Source: Trichomonas vaginalis G3
Lineage: Eukaryota; Parabasalia; Trichomonadida; Trichomonadidae
Assembly (NCBI RefSeq): GCF_026262505.1
Contig: NC_067206.1
Coordinates: 36,161,896-36,225,895, forward strand
Length of the DNA stretch: 64,000 bases
Reading direction: 5' to 3'
Part shown: piece by piece, positions 30,101 through 38,615 of the stretch
Numbering within the stretch: position 1 is the stretch's first letter
Layout of the letters: the number at the start of each line of letters is the position of its first letter
Notes under the pieces: generated by a model
The model's input: the letters and a program-made list of their open reading frames with translations, nothing else
The model's database searches: none
Told to the model about the DNA's origin: nothing
Program-made: the position numbers and the translations under genes

Positions 30101-30625
30101 TTGAGTAGTATGGTTTTTCAAATTTATAACATCTTGTTCCATTTTTGCTACTTCTGCTGCTTTTTCTGACACTTTTTTCGCATATTCCTCTGTACTTAGT
30201 TCTTTCAGTTGTTCTTCTTTCTTCTTTTTCTCTACGTTTAACTCATTGAGTTTCTTTGTGTGTCTGTCATATTCTAGTTTCTTTTCGTTTTCACTTATTT
30301 GCTTCTGTATGTCTATGTTTGACTTTTTGACATCTGATATTTGATTTTTGAGTGAACTCAAATTCATTTGACTTTGAGGGTTATAAGCTGTTCCGTCTGC
30401 AGCTCCACCATAGCCTGCCATTTTCGCTAAAAGTGCCGCTCTTAAACTTCCACTCTGTGCACCAATAACTCGGTTTAAAAGCATAGGATTGCTTGACATT
30501 TGTTGCAACATAGTGGGGTCATTCAGCATTTGTTGTTGCAACTGTTGTTGTGGTGTCAGTTTTACTATTGGATGTTTCAATGCTCTCTTCCTCTTACGTA
30601 TATTCTTACGTAGCTTATGTGGCAT
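27143..30625 (-). CDS. Large coiled-coil, Q/P-repeat structural protein, element 1
   Basis: Whole 1160-residue frame, start MPHKLRKNIRKRKRALKHP (very basic). Residues about 80-370 are a long coiled coil (EKAAEVAKMEQDVINLKNHT). Residues about 385-420 hold short GTYIPAG/GTYILAS repeats. About 440-530 are repeats of QQPTVQNPAQQPPPQQQPQ. The C-terminal half is globular-looking and ends in a Lys/Ser-rich basic tail (KRRVKNSARKKVKLGPRGFY). The two basic ends suggest DNA or capsid binding, as in core or scaffold proteins. No homologue is recognised. It is the last gene before the right terminus and is next to the capsid gene. Confidence 0.7.
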   Translation of the reverse strand: MPHKLRKNIRKRKRALKHPIVKLTPQQQLQQQMLNDPTMLQQMSSNPMLLNRVIGAQSGSLRAALLAKMAGYGGAADGTAYNPQSQMNLSSLKNQISDVKKSNIDIQKQISENEKKLEYDRHTKKLNELNVEKKKKEEQLKELSTEEYAKKVSEKAAEVAKMEQDVINLKNHTTQYKVLKDEEIKQKALKTYMDSDEYKKEVEANVKAEKLLQLQNQTVQYENLAQESKNNDAAMQKAMKSAEYIKANNDWLDTQANAKAAQLIGSIRTKIQADEDSSNEALTNADFKNAFEALHSKVKLVNDFSSGKKLKSEGFDKELREVAQNMTKITDAATRQAVQSAYDAVRATVVESQEKELQQTKTDLVNAFLKTKSQVGHYAADGTYVPAGGTYIPAGGTYILASGTYILASGTYIPPNPPREAPAPGLPKTFTSSHGHRHRHAPKPTQQPTVQNPAQQQPKPTVQNPTQQPPPQQQPQPAQQPTVQNPAQQPPPQQQPQPAQQPTVQNPAQQPPPQQQPQTEQGHKRSREQGNQDFLKMLKEDYGYPDTLDFSDRYKEAIRKFKEGNTDPNLFSFMAQHQMGYNFKPGKYKLAKGYDLIAYHPNDMTEFTPRYLVSELNDNSTLFMKRVKNRDGTKEERFMSPDDLDRELVKNGLGIYEMPADEVQETPQEEVQIQPDMEEIVQQQQLEEPEGNEQVPPLETNFTELDEDLEQPKNLDPQQEYEVNMESFQESKKNSADIVEEYRKMFADIQKTPTSDENIQHRMEVLKENVHKYNNPFYLRPYNVQSLAELGENKRLNFDKTYRNETLFKVHSEPNQYGNKPTFVSADYGTTMRWGHKANPDRWFINLQPQFQEVVDAMEVNGEPDIAGIFSAALMPLKDMKDADILDQYEMNMADGNITPDVLEHLSQRTTQNHKDGIFGEEFRKRVREREGREPIVHDLANESLQNVIKTYFADNEMRRDEYLRKLKWTVPNEMLVLKNMFLDKIKPTTEINDARLKRWVKAFPFTKDIVGNMERKPEWLQEHIFGNKLIPYGQAIFEELEPETQERVMQTIREDSNTNYDEIFLGYRIPEMGDQSLKAKRTREICNILDEHDAKMQQLEAEGMLPKATPKKKRRVEQSESSEEVTSSSESSGNEGKRRVKNSARKKVKLGPRGFYYDT

Positions 30626-30764
30626 TTTAAGTGAAGTTAAAAAGCGGTTTTTGACAGATGTTTATATGACACTATTTGTTCAGCTCAAAAAACTACTCGG
30701 TCAAAGTGTTGTCACCGGCTGGTCGGCTGGGGTTCGGTCCTCCTCTTGGGTCTTGTGTCCATTT

Positions 30765-30813
30765 CTTAGGGCTAGAAGGGGCGCAGCCCCTGGAAGCCCC
30801 TCATACCTGACCT
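30765..30813 (-). repeat. Element 1 right terminal inverted repeat with hairpin
   Basis: Counterpart of the left end. It contains the stem-loop AGGGGC GCA GCCCCT (30777-30791) at the position equivalent to the left hairpin; the stem sequences differ but the architecture is kept. The terminal 188 bp (30626-30813) contain no gene and are much more GC-rich than the flanking host DNA. Confidence 0.7.
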
Positions 30814-30818
30814 AAATA
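30814..30818. repeat. Target site duplication, right copy (AAATA)
   Basis: AAATA directly follows the right terminus and continues into the array spacer sequence TACATTTATAAATTC, matching the left copy at 8366-8370. Confidence 0.8.
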
Positions 30819-31261
30819 TACATTTATAAATTCTTTTTCGTGTCATTATTCCTAACTAATGACTTTTTCTCATTATTTAATTAAATGATAAATTGCAATA
30901 TTATTATTAAATTTCTTTTGAACTATTCGACTCAATTTATTCTGCATTATGAATGAAATTTTTATTCTATTCAAAGTAATAACATTTGATGTCATTTATT
31001 CAAACAAACTCAGTAAATGAGATGAAGAAATATGATCTCATTCAATAACTATATTATTTGGTTTGTTCTTTCAGAATGGATAACAATGCAAACAAGTGCA
31101 TTTTGATTTTTGTTTTTTCAGATATTTTGTAAAGTCACGACATTTGAAAAATGAGTCGAGGTCTTACTCTGAATTTCGAATATATTGCTGCACACATCAA
31201 TGATTATATTCAAAATGAAAATTTCTTTTAGACATTCGATCTAGAAGACATTATAACAATA

Positions 31262-32284
31262 ATGAAATATTCAAAATTAACACCAAAACAGTTCAATTCT
31301 CTTCTTAAACAGTCATCATCAACTATTAATGCCAGCAAATTATATGTCTGTACACGAAATGCGAATGTTACTGTCCAAAGCATCAATGATGTTGTATCAG
31401 TTCTGAAATCAGTTAAAACATACATGAAATTCAAAATATTTTGATGGTGTCATTGATTTTTTATTACAAAATGATAAGGAAAGATGCGAAAGTGCAGAAG
31501 AAAATAAAAAGCTTCGAGAACAAATTCAAAAGCTTCAAGAACAAATTCAGATTTGAAATTTCAAAAGAATCGAAAATTTTTAACTAAAATCACAGAACTT
31601 AAGATATCTAATGATTTTGATAGTGTTTACAAACTCTTCGGAAAAATTTCTGCAGAAGACAATCAAGAAATGATGTCAAAAGCTTGTGAAGAAGGACTTT
31701 GGAAAAAGACAACAGAGAATAGAAAGAATGTACTTCATGTTGCATGTGAAAAGGGAAATCTTCAGCTTGTCAAATTACTTATCGAATGTGGCTGTAACAA
31801 AGAAACAATAGATGAATATGGAAATACTCCTCTCATTTATGCATCATGGAATAATCAACTTGAAGTTGTTAAATATCTTATCTCTGCAGGAGCTAATAAA
31901 GAAGCAAAGAATAACGATGGGAAAACTCCTTTAATTTATGCATCATTATACGATTATCTCAATATTGTTAAATATCTTGTCTCTGATGGTGCTAATAAAG
32001 ATGTAAAGAATAATGATGGAAAAACTCCCATAATTTATGCATCATTATACGGCTATCTTGATGTTGTTAAATATCTTATCTCTGATGGAGCAAATAAAGA
32101 AACAAAGAATAATGAAGGAAATACACCACTCATTTATGCATCATGGAATAATCATCTTGAAGTTGTAAAATATCTTATCTCTGTTGGAGTTAATAAAGCT
32201 GCAAAAGATAATGAAGGAAAAACTGCACTATCGCATGCAAAAGGTAAAGTAAGAGATTATCTAAAATCTATTGGAGCCAAGTAA
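31262..32284 (+). pseudogene. Ankyrin repeat gene, array unit 5, two indels
   Basis: First unit after the Polinton. Relative to unit 1 it has an extra T near 31440 (AATATTTTGATGG) and one A missing near 31549 (AAATTCAGATTTG). The first frame stops after 60 codons; the ankyrin half is open again for 243 codons to the normal stop. The leader with the shared TAG lies at about 31151-31233. Confidence 0.7.
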
Positions 32285-33058
32285 TTTAATCAGATAATTT
32301 AAAGCAAAATGCTACATTCAACACCGAAAAATTTTAAAATGTTTTATAAAAACATCAGATTTCAAAAGTATAATTCTTTTTTAATATAGACTGGAAATTA
32401 TTACCACTTGACTTCAATTAATAATTAGTAGCAACTGTTAAATAGTAATGCAATAATTCATGGTAACAGAACTATAGCGTTTCTTTAAATTTTTTTGTTT
32501 TAGTGGTGTGATCGTTATGATATGAACAATTATGGAAAGTAAACACTCAAAAAATGGTAATAAAGTGTATATCAATGCCATATTCATTACGGATATCATA
32601 ACTATACTTCAAATATACATTTATAAATTCTTTTTCGTGTCATTATTCCTAACTAATGACTTTTTCTCATTATTTAATTAAATGATAAATTGCAATATTA
32701 TTATTAAATTTCTTTTGAACTATTCGACTCAATTTATTCTGCATTATGAATGAAATTTTTATTCTATTCAAAGTAATAACATTTGATGTCATTTATTCAA
32801 ACAAACTCAGTAAATGAGATGAAGAAATATGATCTCATTCAATAACTATATTATTTGGTTTGTTCTTTCAGAATGGATAACAATGCAAACAAGTGCATTT
32901 TGATTTTTGTTTTTTCAGATATTTTGTAAAGTCACGACATTTGAAAAATGAGTCGAGGTCTTACTCTGAATTTCGAATATATTGCTGCACACATCAATGA
33001 TTATATTCAAAATGAAAATTTCTTTTAGACATTCGATCTAGAAGACATTATAACAATA

Positions 33059-34141
33059 ATGAAATATTCAAAATTAACACCAAAACAGTTCAATTCTCTT
33101 CTTAAACAGTCATCATCAACTATTAATGCCAGCAAATTATATGTCTGTACACGAAATGCGAATGTTACTGTCCAAAGCATCAATGATGTTGTATCAGTTC
33201 TGAAATCAGTTAAAACATACATGAAATTCAAAATATTTGATGGTGTCATTGATTTTTTATTACAAAATGATAAGGAAACGCGCGATCATGCAGAAGAAAA
33301 TAAAAAGCTTCGAGAACAAATTCAATCTTTTCAAATTTTAACTAAAATCGCAGAACTTAAGAAATCTAATGATTTTGATAGAGTTTACAAATTCTTTGAA
33401 GAACTTTCTTCTGAAGGCAATCGAGAAATGATGTCAAGAGCTTGTGAAGAAGAACTTTGGGAGAAGACAGCAGGGTGGAGACAGAATGTACTTCATATTG
33501 CATGTGGAAAAGGAAATTTTAAGCTTGTCAAATTACTTATCGAATGTGGCTGTGATAAAGAAGTAAATGATGGCTTTGATTTCACTCCACTCATTCGTGC
33601 ATCTCGGGAAGGTCATCTCGAAATTGTTAAATATCTTATCTCTGTTGGAGCTAATAAAGAAGGAAATCCTAATAAACGTATATCTCCACTCGTTTGGGCA
33701 TCATGGAATGGTCATCTTGAAGTGGTTAAATATCTTATCTATATTGGAGCTAATAAAGAAGCAAGGGGTATTAATGGAGAAACCCCTCTCTTTGCAGCAT
33801 CAGAAGAAGATCATCTTGAAATTGTTAAATATCTTATATCTATTGGAGTTAATAAAGAAGCAATGAATGATGATGGATATACTCCACTCAGTTATGCATC
33901 ATGGAATGGTCATCTTGAAGTTGTTAAATATCTTATCTCTTTTGGAGCTGATAAAGAAGCAAAGAATAAAAACGGATGGACTCCACTTATTTGTGCATCA
34001 TGGAAAAATCATTTTGAAGTTGTTAAATATCTTATATCTGTTGGAGCTAATAAAGATGCGAAGGATTATAAAGGAAAAACTGCACTCTCACATGCAAAAG
34101 GTAAAGTAAGAGACTATTTAAAATCTATTGGAGCCAAATAA
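33059..34141 (+). CDS. Ankyrin repeat protein, chimeric unit 6
   Basis: Whole 360-codon frame. The first 73 codons are identical to the other array genes; from about 33277 (KETRDHAEENKKLREQIQSF onward) the sequence is clearly diverged while keeping the same architecture: short coiled coil, linker, then six ankyrin repeats (for example DGYTPLSYASWNGHLEVVKY). It has one more repeat than units 1-5 and richer, less degenerate repeats. The abrupt change marks a recombination point. The upstream leader again ends in TAG. Probably a scaffold protein; partner unknown. Confidence 0.85.
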   Translation: MKYSKLTPKQFNSLLKQSSSTINASKLYVCTRNANVTVQSINDVVSVLKSVKTYMKFKIFDGVIDFLLQNDKETRDHAEENKKLREQIQSFQILTKIAELKKSNDFDRVYKFFEELSSEGNREMMSRACEEELWEKTAGWRQNVLHIACGKGNFKLVKLLIECGCDKEVNDGFDFTPLIRASREGHLEIVKYLISVGANKEGNPNKRISPLVWASWNGHLEVVKYLIYIGANKEARGINGETPLFAASEEDHLEIVKYLISIGVNKEAMNDDGYTPLSYASWNGHLEVVKYLISFGADKEAKNKNGWTPLICASWKNHFEVVKYLISVGANKDAKDYKGKTALSHAKGKVRDYLKSIGAK

Positions 34142-34669
34142 TCTAATCAGATAATTTTTAAATAAAAATGCCACATTCAATACATAATATTTATAATATT
34201 GCTTGAAAATAAAGTGAAAGCTTTTATAAAAACTTTTTTTTATTTTGATGTTCGTTATGGTATGAACAATTATGGAATGTAAACATTGAAACAATGAGGG
34301 AAAATGTATATCTAAGCAATTTTCATAATATATATCATAACTTTACTTCATATATTCATTTGAAGATATATTTTTAGTGATTATTCCAATATAATGATTT
34401 ATAATTGATTGAGTAAATTTTAAATAAATTTCACTTGAACTATTTAAATTATTCTATTCAAAGCATTAGTTCCTATATTAGCACAATTCAAATCACTTAA
34501 CTCTAAATTTTGCTTATTTTTCCCTCATTGTGTTATCTATCAAGTCAGTAAGAAGTTTCGCAAGACAAATATATTTCAGCTTTGTTAAAACGACATCAAA
34601 GAAAATGAAATATCTAAAATGTTTACAATTACAAGAACAACAACAAAAATAATAAGAAAATAGACAAAA
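34142..34669. other. Intergenic region after the ankyrin array
   Basis: 528 bp between converging genes. The part near 34250-34350 is a diverged version of the array spacer (TATGAACAATTATGGAATGTAAAC). No gene seen. Confidence 0.6.
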
Positions 34670-37339
34670 TCAAATTGAATTGAAAAGAGGTTTCTTTTCA
34701 GATTCCTTTGTATTTGACTGTGATTTTGATGCACATTGAGGTAGATCTACTGCAAGATAAGACTGTGCATGTCCAGACAATTTCTGTAATCTTGTTACAG
34801 CTCTTACAACAGCAAGAGTTGAAGTGAAATTCTGTGAAGATTTCTTTTCCAAATTATGTCCAGATTTTAGAATCTTCTTTTCAGCTCTTAATATATCTAA
34901 TCTCATCCAAGCATTCTTATTTCCAATAGCAGCAAGCACAGCTTCTTCAACACCAAATCTGAGGCTCTTTGGAGATTGATATCCAGAGCATCCTCCTGTA
35001 ACAATTGAAGCCAATTTTCTTGCCCATTCTTCCCATTCTTTATTCTGTCTATTTGTGTCTCCTAGAGCTCTTGCTTCGATAACATCTCTCTTCATTGCTT
35101 TGTTCTTAGCTACAACATCATCATGTGCACGTTTAAGACTTTCATATTTCTCAATTTGGCTCTGAACAACACCAATAATTGTATCACTTTTAGCAGCATT
35201 AAATAATTTTCTTATTGTAAGTAATTGACGATTTGCATCATCTAATTCATGCTGTATGTTAATTGTGTTTCTGAGTTTAACATCAACAGTGGCCAATAAT
35301 TCTTCTGCTGACTCAATTGTCATGTTTTCTGTGATGTTTTCATTGAATTTTTCGCATATGAAATCGATAAAATCTTGGATTTGCTTTTCAAGCTGTGATT
35401 TCTGTTTATCGAGCTGGGATTGGTACTCTGTTTCGATCGACATTACCTTAACTTTGTACTGGCTCTCAGCAATGGAGATTTCTCTCTTCAATCTTTCTTC
35501 AGTTCCATTTAATTTTGTGGACAAAAGCTTGTTTTCAACTTTGAGTGAAGAAATTGAAGATTTTGATTGGGTTACTTCCGATTGCAAGTTTGAAATCATC
35601 GAGTTAAGTTCTTCAATCTTTTGAGATTTCTGAGAAATGGCTTTTTCGCTGTAATCATGAAGATCGACTAATTTTTCTTCAAGATTCTTGACTTCTCCAG
35701 CGAATTTCTCTTTTTCTTGCTTCATTTTAGCAATTCTGACTTTTGATTTCTCAATAATCTTTGTCAAAGTTGCTGCTGCCGCTTCTTTGTAGTCAGAATA
35801 GCTTTCTTCAATGGATTTCTTTTCTTTTCTGAGTTTCTTTATCTCATTATCCAGTGCATTAACGTTAGATCTGATTTTTTCATCATTTTCTTCAAGTTCT
35901 AAGAGTTTTTGTTGAAGTTCTGCATTCTCATCTTCTTTTTTAGCCAGTGCTTCCTTCATTTTTTGTGTTGTTTGTGTAGCTTCAGTTGTTAATTCTGAAA
36001 TACTTATTTTAAGTTCGTTGATTCTAGTAAGATAGTCGGGTTCTGACTTTGACTTATCTTGTTTAAGAGAATTTAACTCATTTTGTATTGATTGCTTCTC
36101 TTTTTCTAGAGTATTGCATAATTCCCTGGCTTGATCAAGTTCTAAGGCTTTTCCTTCTAATGCATCTATTACAGACTTACTGTGATCTGAACATTCCTCA
36201 CAACCATCAATTGTTTGGATCATTTCTTCAAAATTATCAAGATTATTTTTAGCTTGTGCCTTAATAAGCATATTCTTAAGGGATTTGATCTTGAGTAATA
36301 GTTTCTGGTTCTCTTCGCGTTCAGCATCAAGCTTATTTTCGAGTTCAATCACTTCATCATCATTTTGATATCTATTTTGATCGCGATTGTTTGCAAGATC
36401 GAACCTTAATTGCTTTATCTCGGATACCTGATGTGCGCATTGGTTTCTGCATTCATTACTGTACTTTCTTAGAGCGAAATTTGCAGAAATTGCTTGAGCA
36501 AGTAAATGGAAAAGAGTTAATTCACCTTCTGACATATTCTCTGGAGAAAGTTGTTCTAAGTATTGCGAAATATCGCTTTGTGATTGAATTGGATCGATGT
36601 CAAGTAGTAAAGAATCAAATAATGTTTTTTCATCAACTGGAGTAATGTTGTTTTCCTTCATATATGATGTGATTCTTGAAGATTGTTCCATAAGAACCTT
36701 TCTGTAGTCATCAAAGTTGAATGGCTTGATTAACCATTGTGCTTTTTCTTTTGAATCAATAAGACTATTGATGAATCGAAGATTAGCTGAGATAATTTCA
36801 AGCATTTTTTGTTGGTTGTAAATATTGCTTGGTGAACTGCTTGTTTGGGCCTCTGAAGGAGAATTTTGACAATTATTGTAATACTCAGATAAAGCAGAAA
36901 TTGTTTCAATGACTCGAAATGGGTACGTCTTTTCTGAATTTTCAATAATAGGTTTTATTATTTTCTGAGTTTCTACGGGTAGTATATCTAAAATTGCTGA
37001 CTCGAGGTTTTTCATATCCTCAACAAGTTGGACTGTAGGCTTTAAATTGTCTATCTGTCCTTTAAGTTGAATATTTTCGTTTTTGGCATTTGAATAATTG
37101 GCTGAAATAACTTTGAATTGATCTGAGAGATATTGATTCATTTGATTGAGTTTATGAATAGCAATAACGAGATTTTCGCGTGCTTCTGTCTCCTGATGTA
37201 ACTCATTTGCTTGTAATGAAAATTGTGTGGAAAGCTCTTCAAATAAGCTATGTAATTTTTGTATTTCTTCATCTCTAGTTTGAAGCTTCATTTTAAGCAT
37301 CTCGGTTTCCGGATTTCTTCCGCCGGTGACCGTTTGCAT
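34670..37339 (-). CDS. Long coiled-coil protein (889 residues)
   Basis: Start MQTVTGGRNPETEMLKMKLQ at 37339. Heptad-rich coiled coil runs through residues 10-130 and 300-760, rich in K, E, Q and S (for example LEKEKQSIQNELNSLKQDKS). A helical non-coil region lies between (about 135-300). The C-terminus (WARKLASIVTGGCSGYQSPK, then LRFGVEEAVLAAIGNKNAWM) looks like a small globular domain. No known domain recognised. Such proteins are numerous in trichomonads and usually cytoskeletal or membrane-tethering. A GACCGTTT motif lies about 30 bp upstream. Confidence 0.8.
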   Translation of the reverse strand: MQTVTGGRNPETEMLKMKLQTRDEEIQKLHSLFEELSTQFSLQANELHQETEARENLVIAIHKLNQMNQYLSDQFKVISANYSNAKNENIQLKGQIDNLKPTVQLVEDMKNLESAILDILPVETQKIIKPIIENSEKTYPFRVIETISALSEYYNNCQNSPSEAQTSSSPSNIYNQQKMLEIISANLRFINSLIDSKEKAQWLIKPFNFDDYRKVLMEQSSRITSYMKENNITPVDEKTLFDSLLLDIDPIQSQSDISQYLEQLSPENMSEGELTLFHLLAQAISANFALRKYSNECRNQCAHQVSEIKQLRFDLANNRDQNRYQNDDEVIELENKLDAEREENQKLLLKIKSLKNMLIKAQAKNNLDNFEEMIQTIDGCEECSDHSKSVIDALEGKALELDQARELCNTLEKEKQSIQNELNSLKQDKSKSEPDYLTRINELKISISELTTEATQTTQKMKEALAKKEDENAELQQKLLELEENDEKIRSNVNALDNEIKKLRKEKKSIEESYSDYKEAAAATLTKIIEKSKVRIAKMKQEKEKFAGEVKNLEEKLVDLHDYSEKAISQKSQKIEELNSMISNLQSEVTQSKSSISSLKVENKLLSTKLNGTEERLKREISIAESQYKVKVMSIETEYQSQLDKQKSQLEKQIQDFIDFICEKFNENITENMTIESAEELLATVDVKLRNTINIQHELDDANRQLLTIRKLFNAAKSDTIIGVVQSQIEKYESLKRAHDDVVAKNKAMKRDVIEARALGDTNRQNKEWEEWARKLASIVTGGCSGYQSPKSLRFGVEEAVLAAIGNKNAWMRLDILRAEKKILKSGHNLEKKSSQNFTSTLAVVRAVTRLQKLSGHAQSYLAVDLPQCASKSQSNTKESEKKPLFNSI

Positions 37340-37379
37340 TCTATAGAAGTGTAAAAACTTTAAAAATTAAACGGTCACC
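37325..37379. promoter_or_regulatory. 11-bp inverted repeat around the coiled-coil gene start
   Basis: GGTGACCGTTT at 37325-37335 and its exact complement order AAACGGTCACC at 37369-37379 bracket the start codon and the presumed transcription start. The outer arm, read on the gene's strand, holds the GACCGTTT motif also found before the gene starting at 1046. Confidence 0.5.
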
Positions 37380-38015
37380 ATTGATTTTTCGATATTCAAG
37401 GCATTCGGAAAGAATAATATTGAGAATACTCCAAATATGATACCCTCAAATACAATTTGCACTATATAATTCTGTTCAATTAAAAAAAGGCGAAAGCCAA
37501 GATAATGATAATGAAAATATCATTTATAACAGCAAATTGAAATCTTAATGAAAGTTCTCTTAAATTCGAGATGGATGATGACCCAAATGGCCACATGAGC
37601 ATCACAGCAATCTTAAGGATCTCAAATTTTATAATCGATTCAGAAGAAGGCATACATAAACCAATTCAGACTAGAATGATCCTTGTATAGCACAGAATCT
37701 AATATCTAGATTTTAAACGATCTAAGTTTTTTTTTTACCCTCTAACGAGTGAAAAAAACATATATTCATCATCAATCTTGGGATTTCTCTTATATCTACG
37801 AAACAAGGAGCTGCATGCATCAGAAGTTTTAGAAAAACTTTCAATTTTGATGGACCTTCCGATATTTTTTGGTTGATTAACCACCACATCATATTTAAAG
37901 AATTTTCAGACAATGCTGTACCATGTGGAAGAGATATATTTATATTTTTCTAGTTGTGATATAAAATTTCATCTTTCTTTTTGTTTTACTCAATATACAG
38001 AGCAAAATAGGAATG
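37380..38015. other. Intergenic region between divergent genes
   Basis: About 640 bp without a convincing gene; only short random frames. AT-rich. Confidence 0.5.
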
Positions 38016-38020
38016 TCACT
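38016..38020 (+). promoter_or_regulatory. Initiator-like TCACT before the 99-residue protein
   Basis: Matches the trichomonad initiator pattern TCA-Y-(T/A), 17 bp before the ATG at 38033. This supports the internal start over the longer frame from 37913. Confidence 0.45.
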
Positions 38021-38032
38021 TTTTCAACACTT

Positions 38033-38332
38033 ATGGAGTTCGAATTTGATCTTGAATGGTGCTTGACAGGTGCTAAATATCTCACACCTAATGAATCTGC
38101 AAGAGTCAATGCCAATCCTACTGACGGGAAAGCAATAGATGCCCTCATTTTAGCAAATAAATCATATATTCATTCAATCAACGTTTTAAATGATTATTGC
38201 AAGCCACAAATGGCAGAATATCGAAAATCAGTAGTTAAACACGAAGATTCAGAAATACAAAGTCAAGCATTAGACAAACTTTATTCAAAGTACTTGATAG
38301 AATTTAAGAAGCACAAAATGCCATTGAAGTAA
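38033..38332 (+). CDS. 99-residue protein, unknown
   Basis: MEFEFDLEWCLTGAKYLTPN, helical and charged, with an alpha-helical hairpin look (DGKAIDALILANKSYIHSIN, YCKPQMAEYRKSVVKHEDSE). The frame extends upstream to 37913, but the initiator-like site 17 bp before this ATG and the Cys/Phe-rich oddness of the extension favour the shorter start. The pattern is a little like small subunits of vesicle-transport or mitochondrial carrier complexes, but I do not recognise it. Confidence 0.6.
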   Translation: MEFEFDLEWCLTGAKYLTPNESARVNANPTDGKAIDALILANKSYIHSINVLNDYCKPQMAEYRKSVVKHEDSEIQSQALDKLYSKYLIEFKKHKMPLK

Positions 38333-38615
38333 AAGTACTGAATCAATTCACACTTTACTTCATTATATGTTATTTGTAATAACACAATTTATTATTTATA
38401 GAGCTAAATTGTCAATATAAATGTATTTTTGTCATAGAAACTAAAATGTATGATCATATTTAGATTGATTCATTTATTTTTGTTTTATAAACATGTATTA
38501 TTTTTCCAAAATTTTATAACCTCTTATAAAGGTGTCTTTCGTTAATCATTTCGATGATATCTTGGCGAAAGTCTAAATTATAATATGGCTTGATGATTGA
38601 AATTGTTCAAAATTA

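Larger units (their letters stand above)
8371..30813. mobile_element. Polinton/Maverick element 1 (22.4 kb), polymerase-less
   Basis: Boundaries are set by comparison with the uninterrupted spacers of the ankyrin array. Parts recognised: retroviral-type integrase, major capsid protein, probable minor capsid protein, FtsK/HerA-type packaging ATPase, D5-type helicase, fibre with phage-like tip, KilA-N protein, GIY-YIG and HNH nucleases, methyltransferase remnant. No family B DNA polymerase, primase domain or capsid protease was recognised. The right half, from about 19 kb, is nearly whole; the left half carries about ten or more breaks. It inserted after the array was amplified because both flanks match the array exactly, so it is young. 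The break count may be inflated by sequence errors. Confidence 0.88.
1563..33277 (+). repeat. Tandem array of ankyrin genes, unit about 1797 bp, split by a Polinton
   Basis: Start codons at 1628, 3425, 5221, 7018, 31262 and 33059 repeat at 1796-1797 bp once the 22.4-kb insertion and its 5-bp duplication are removed. Units include the leader, the gene and a spacer of about 700 bp. Units 1-5 are nearly identical, differing mainly by single-base indels. Near-identity starts at about 1563, just inside the leader of unit 1, and stops at about 33277, inside the gene of unit 6. The repeated length is therefore about five units plus 280 bp, as expected if units arose by unequal crossing over between two paralogues sharing a 5' coding segment. 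Confidence 0.8.

Noticed and set aside
33567-34109. Leu/Ile-rich repeated frames inside unit 6
   Set aside because: Out-of-frame readings of the ankyrin repeats.
37913-38032. Longer N-terminus for the 99-residue protein
   Set aside because: Cys/Phe-rich low-quality extension; an initiator-like TCACT lies between it and the better start at 38033.
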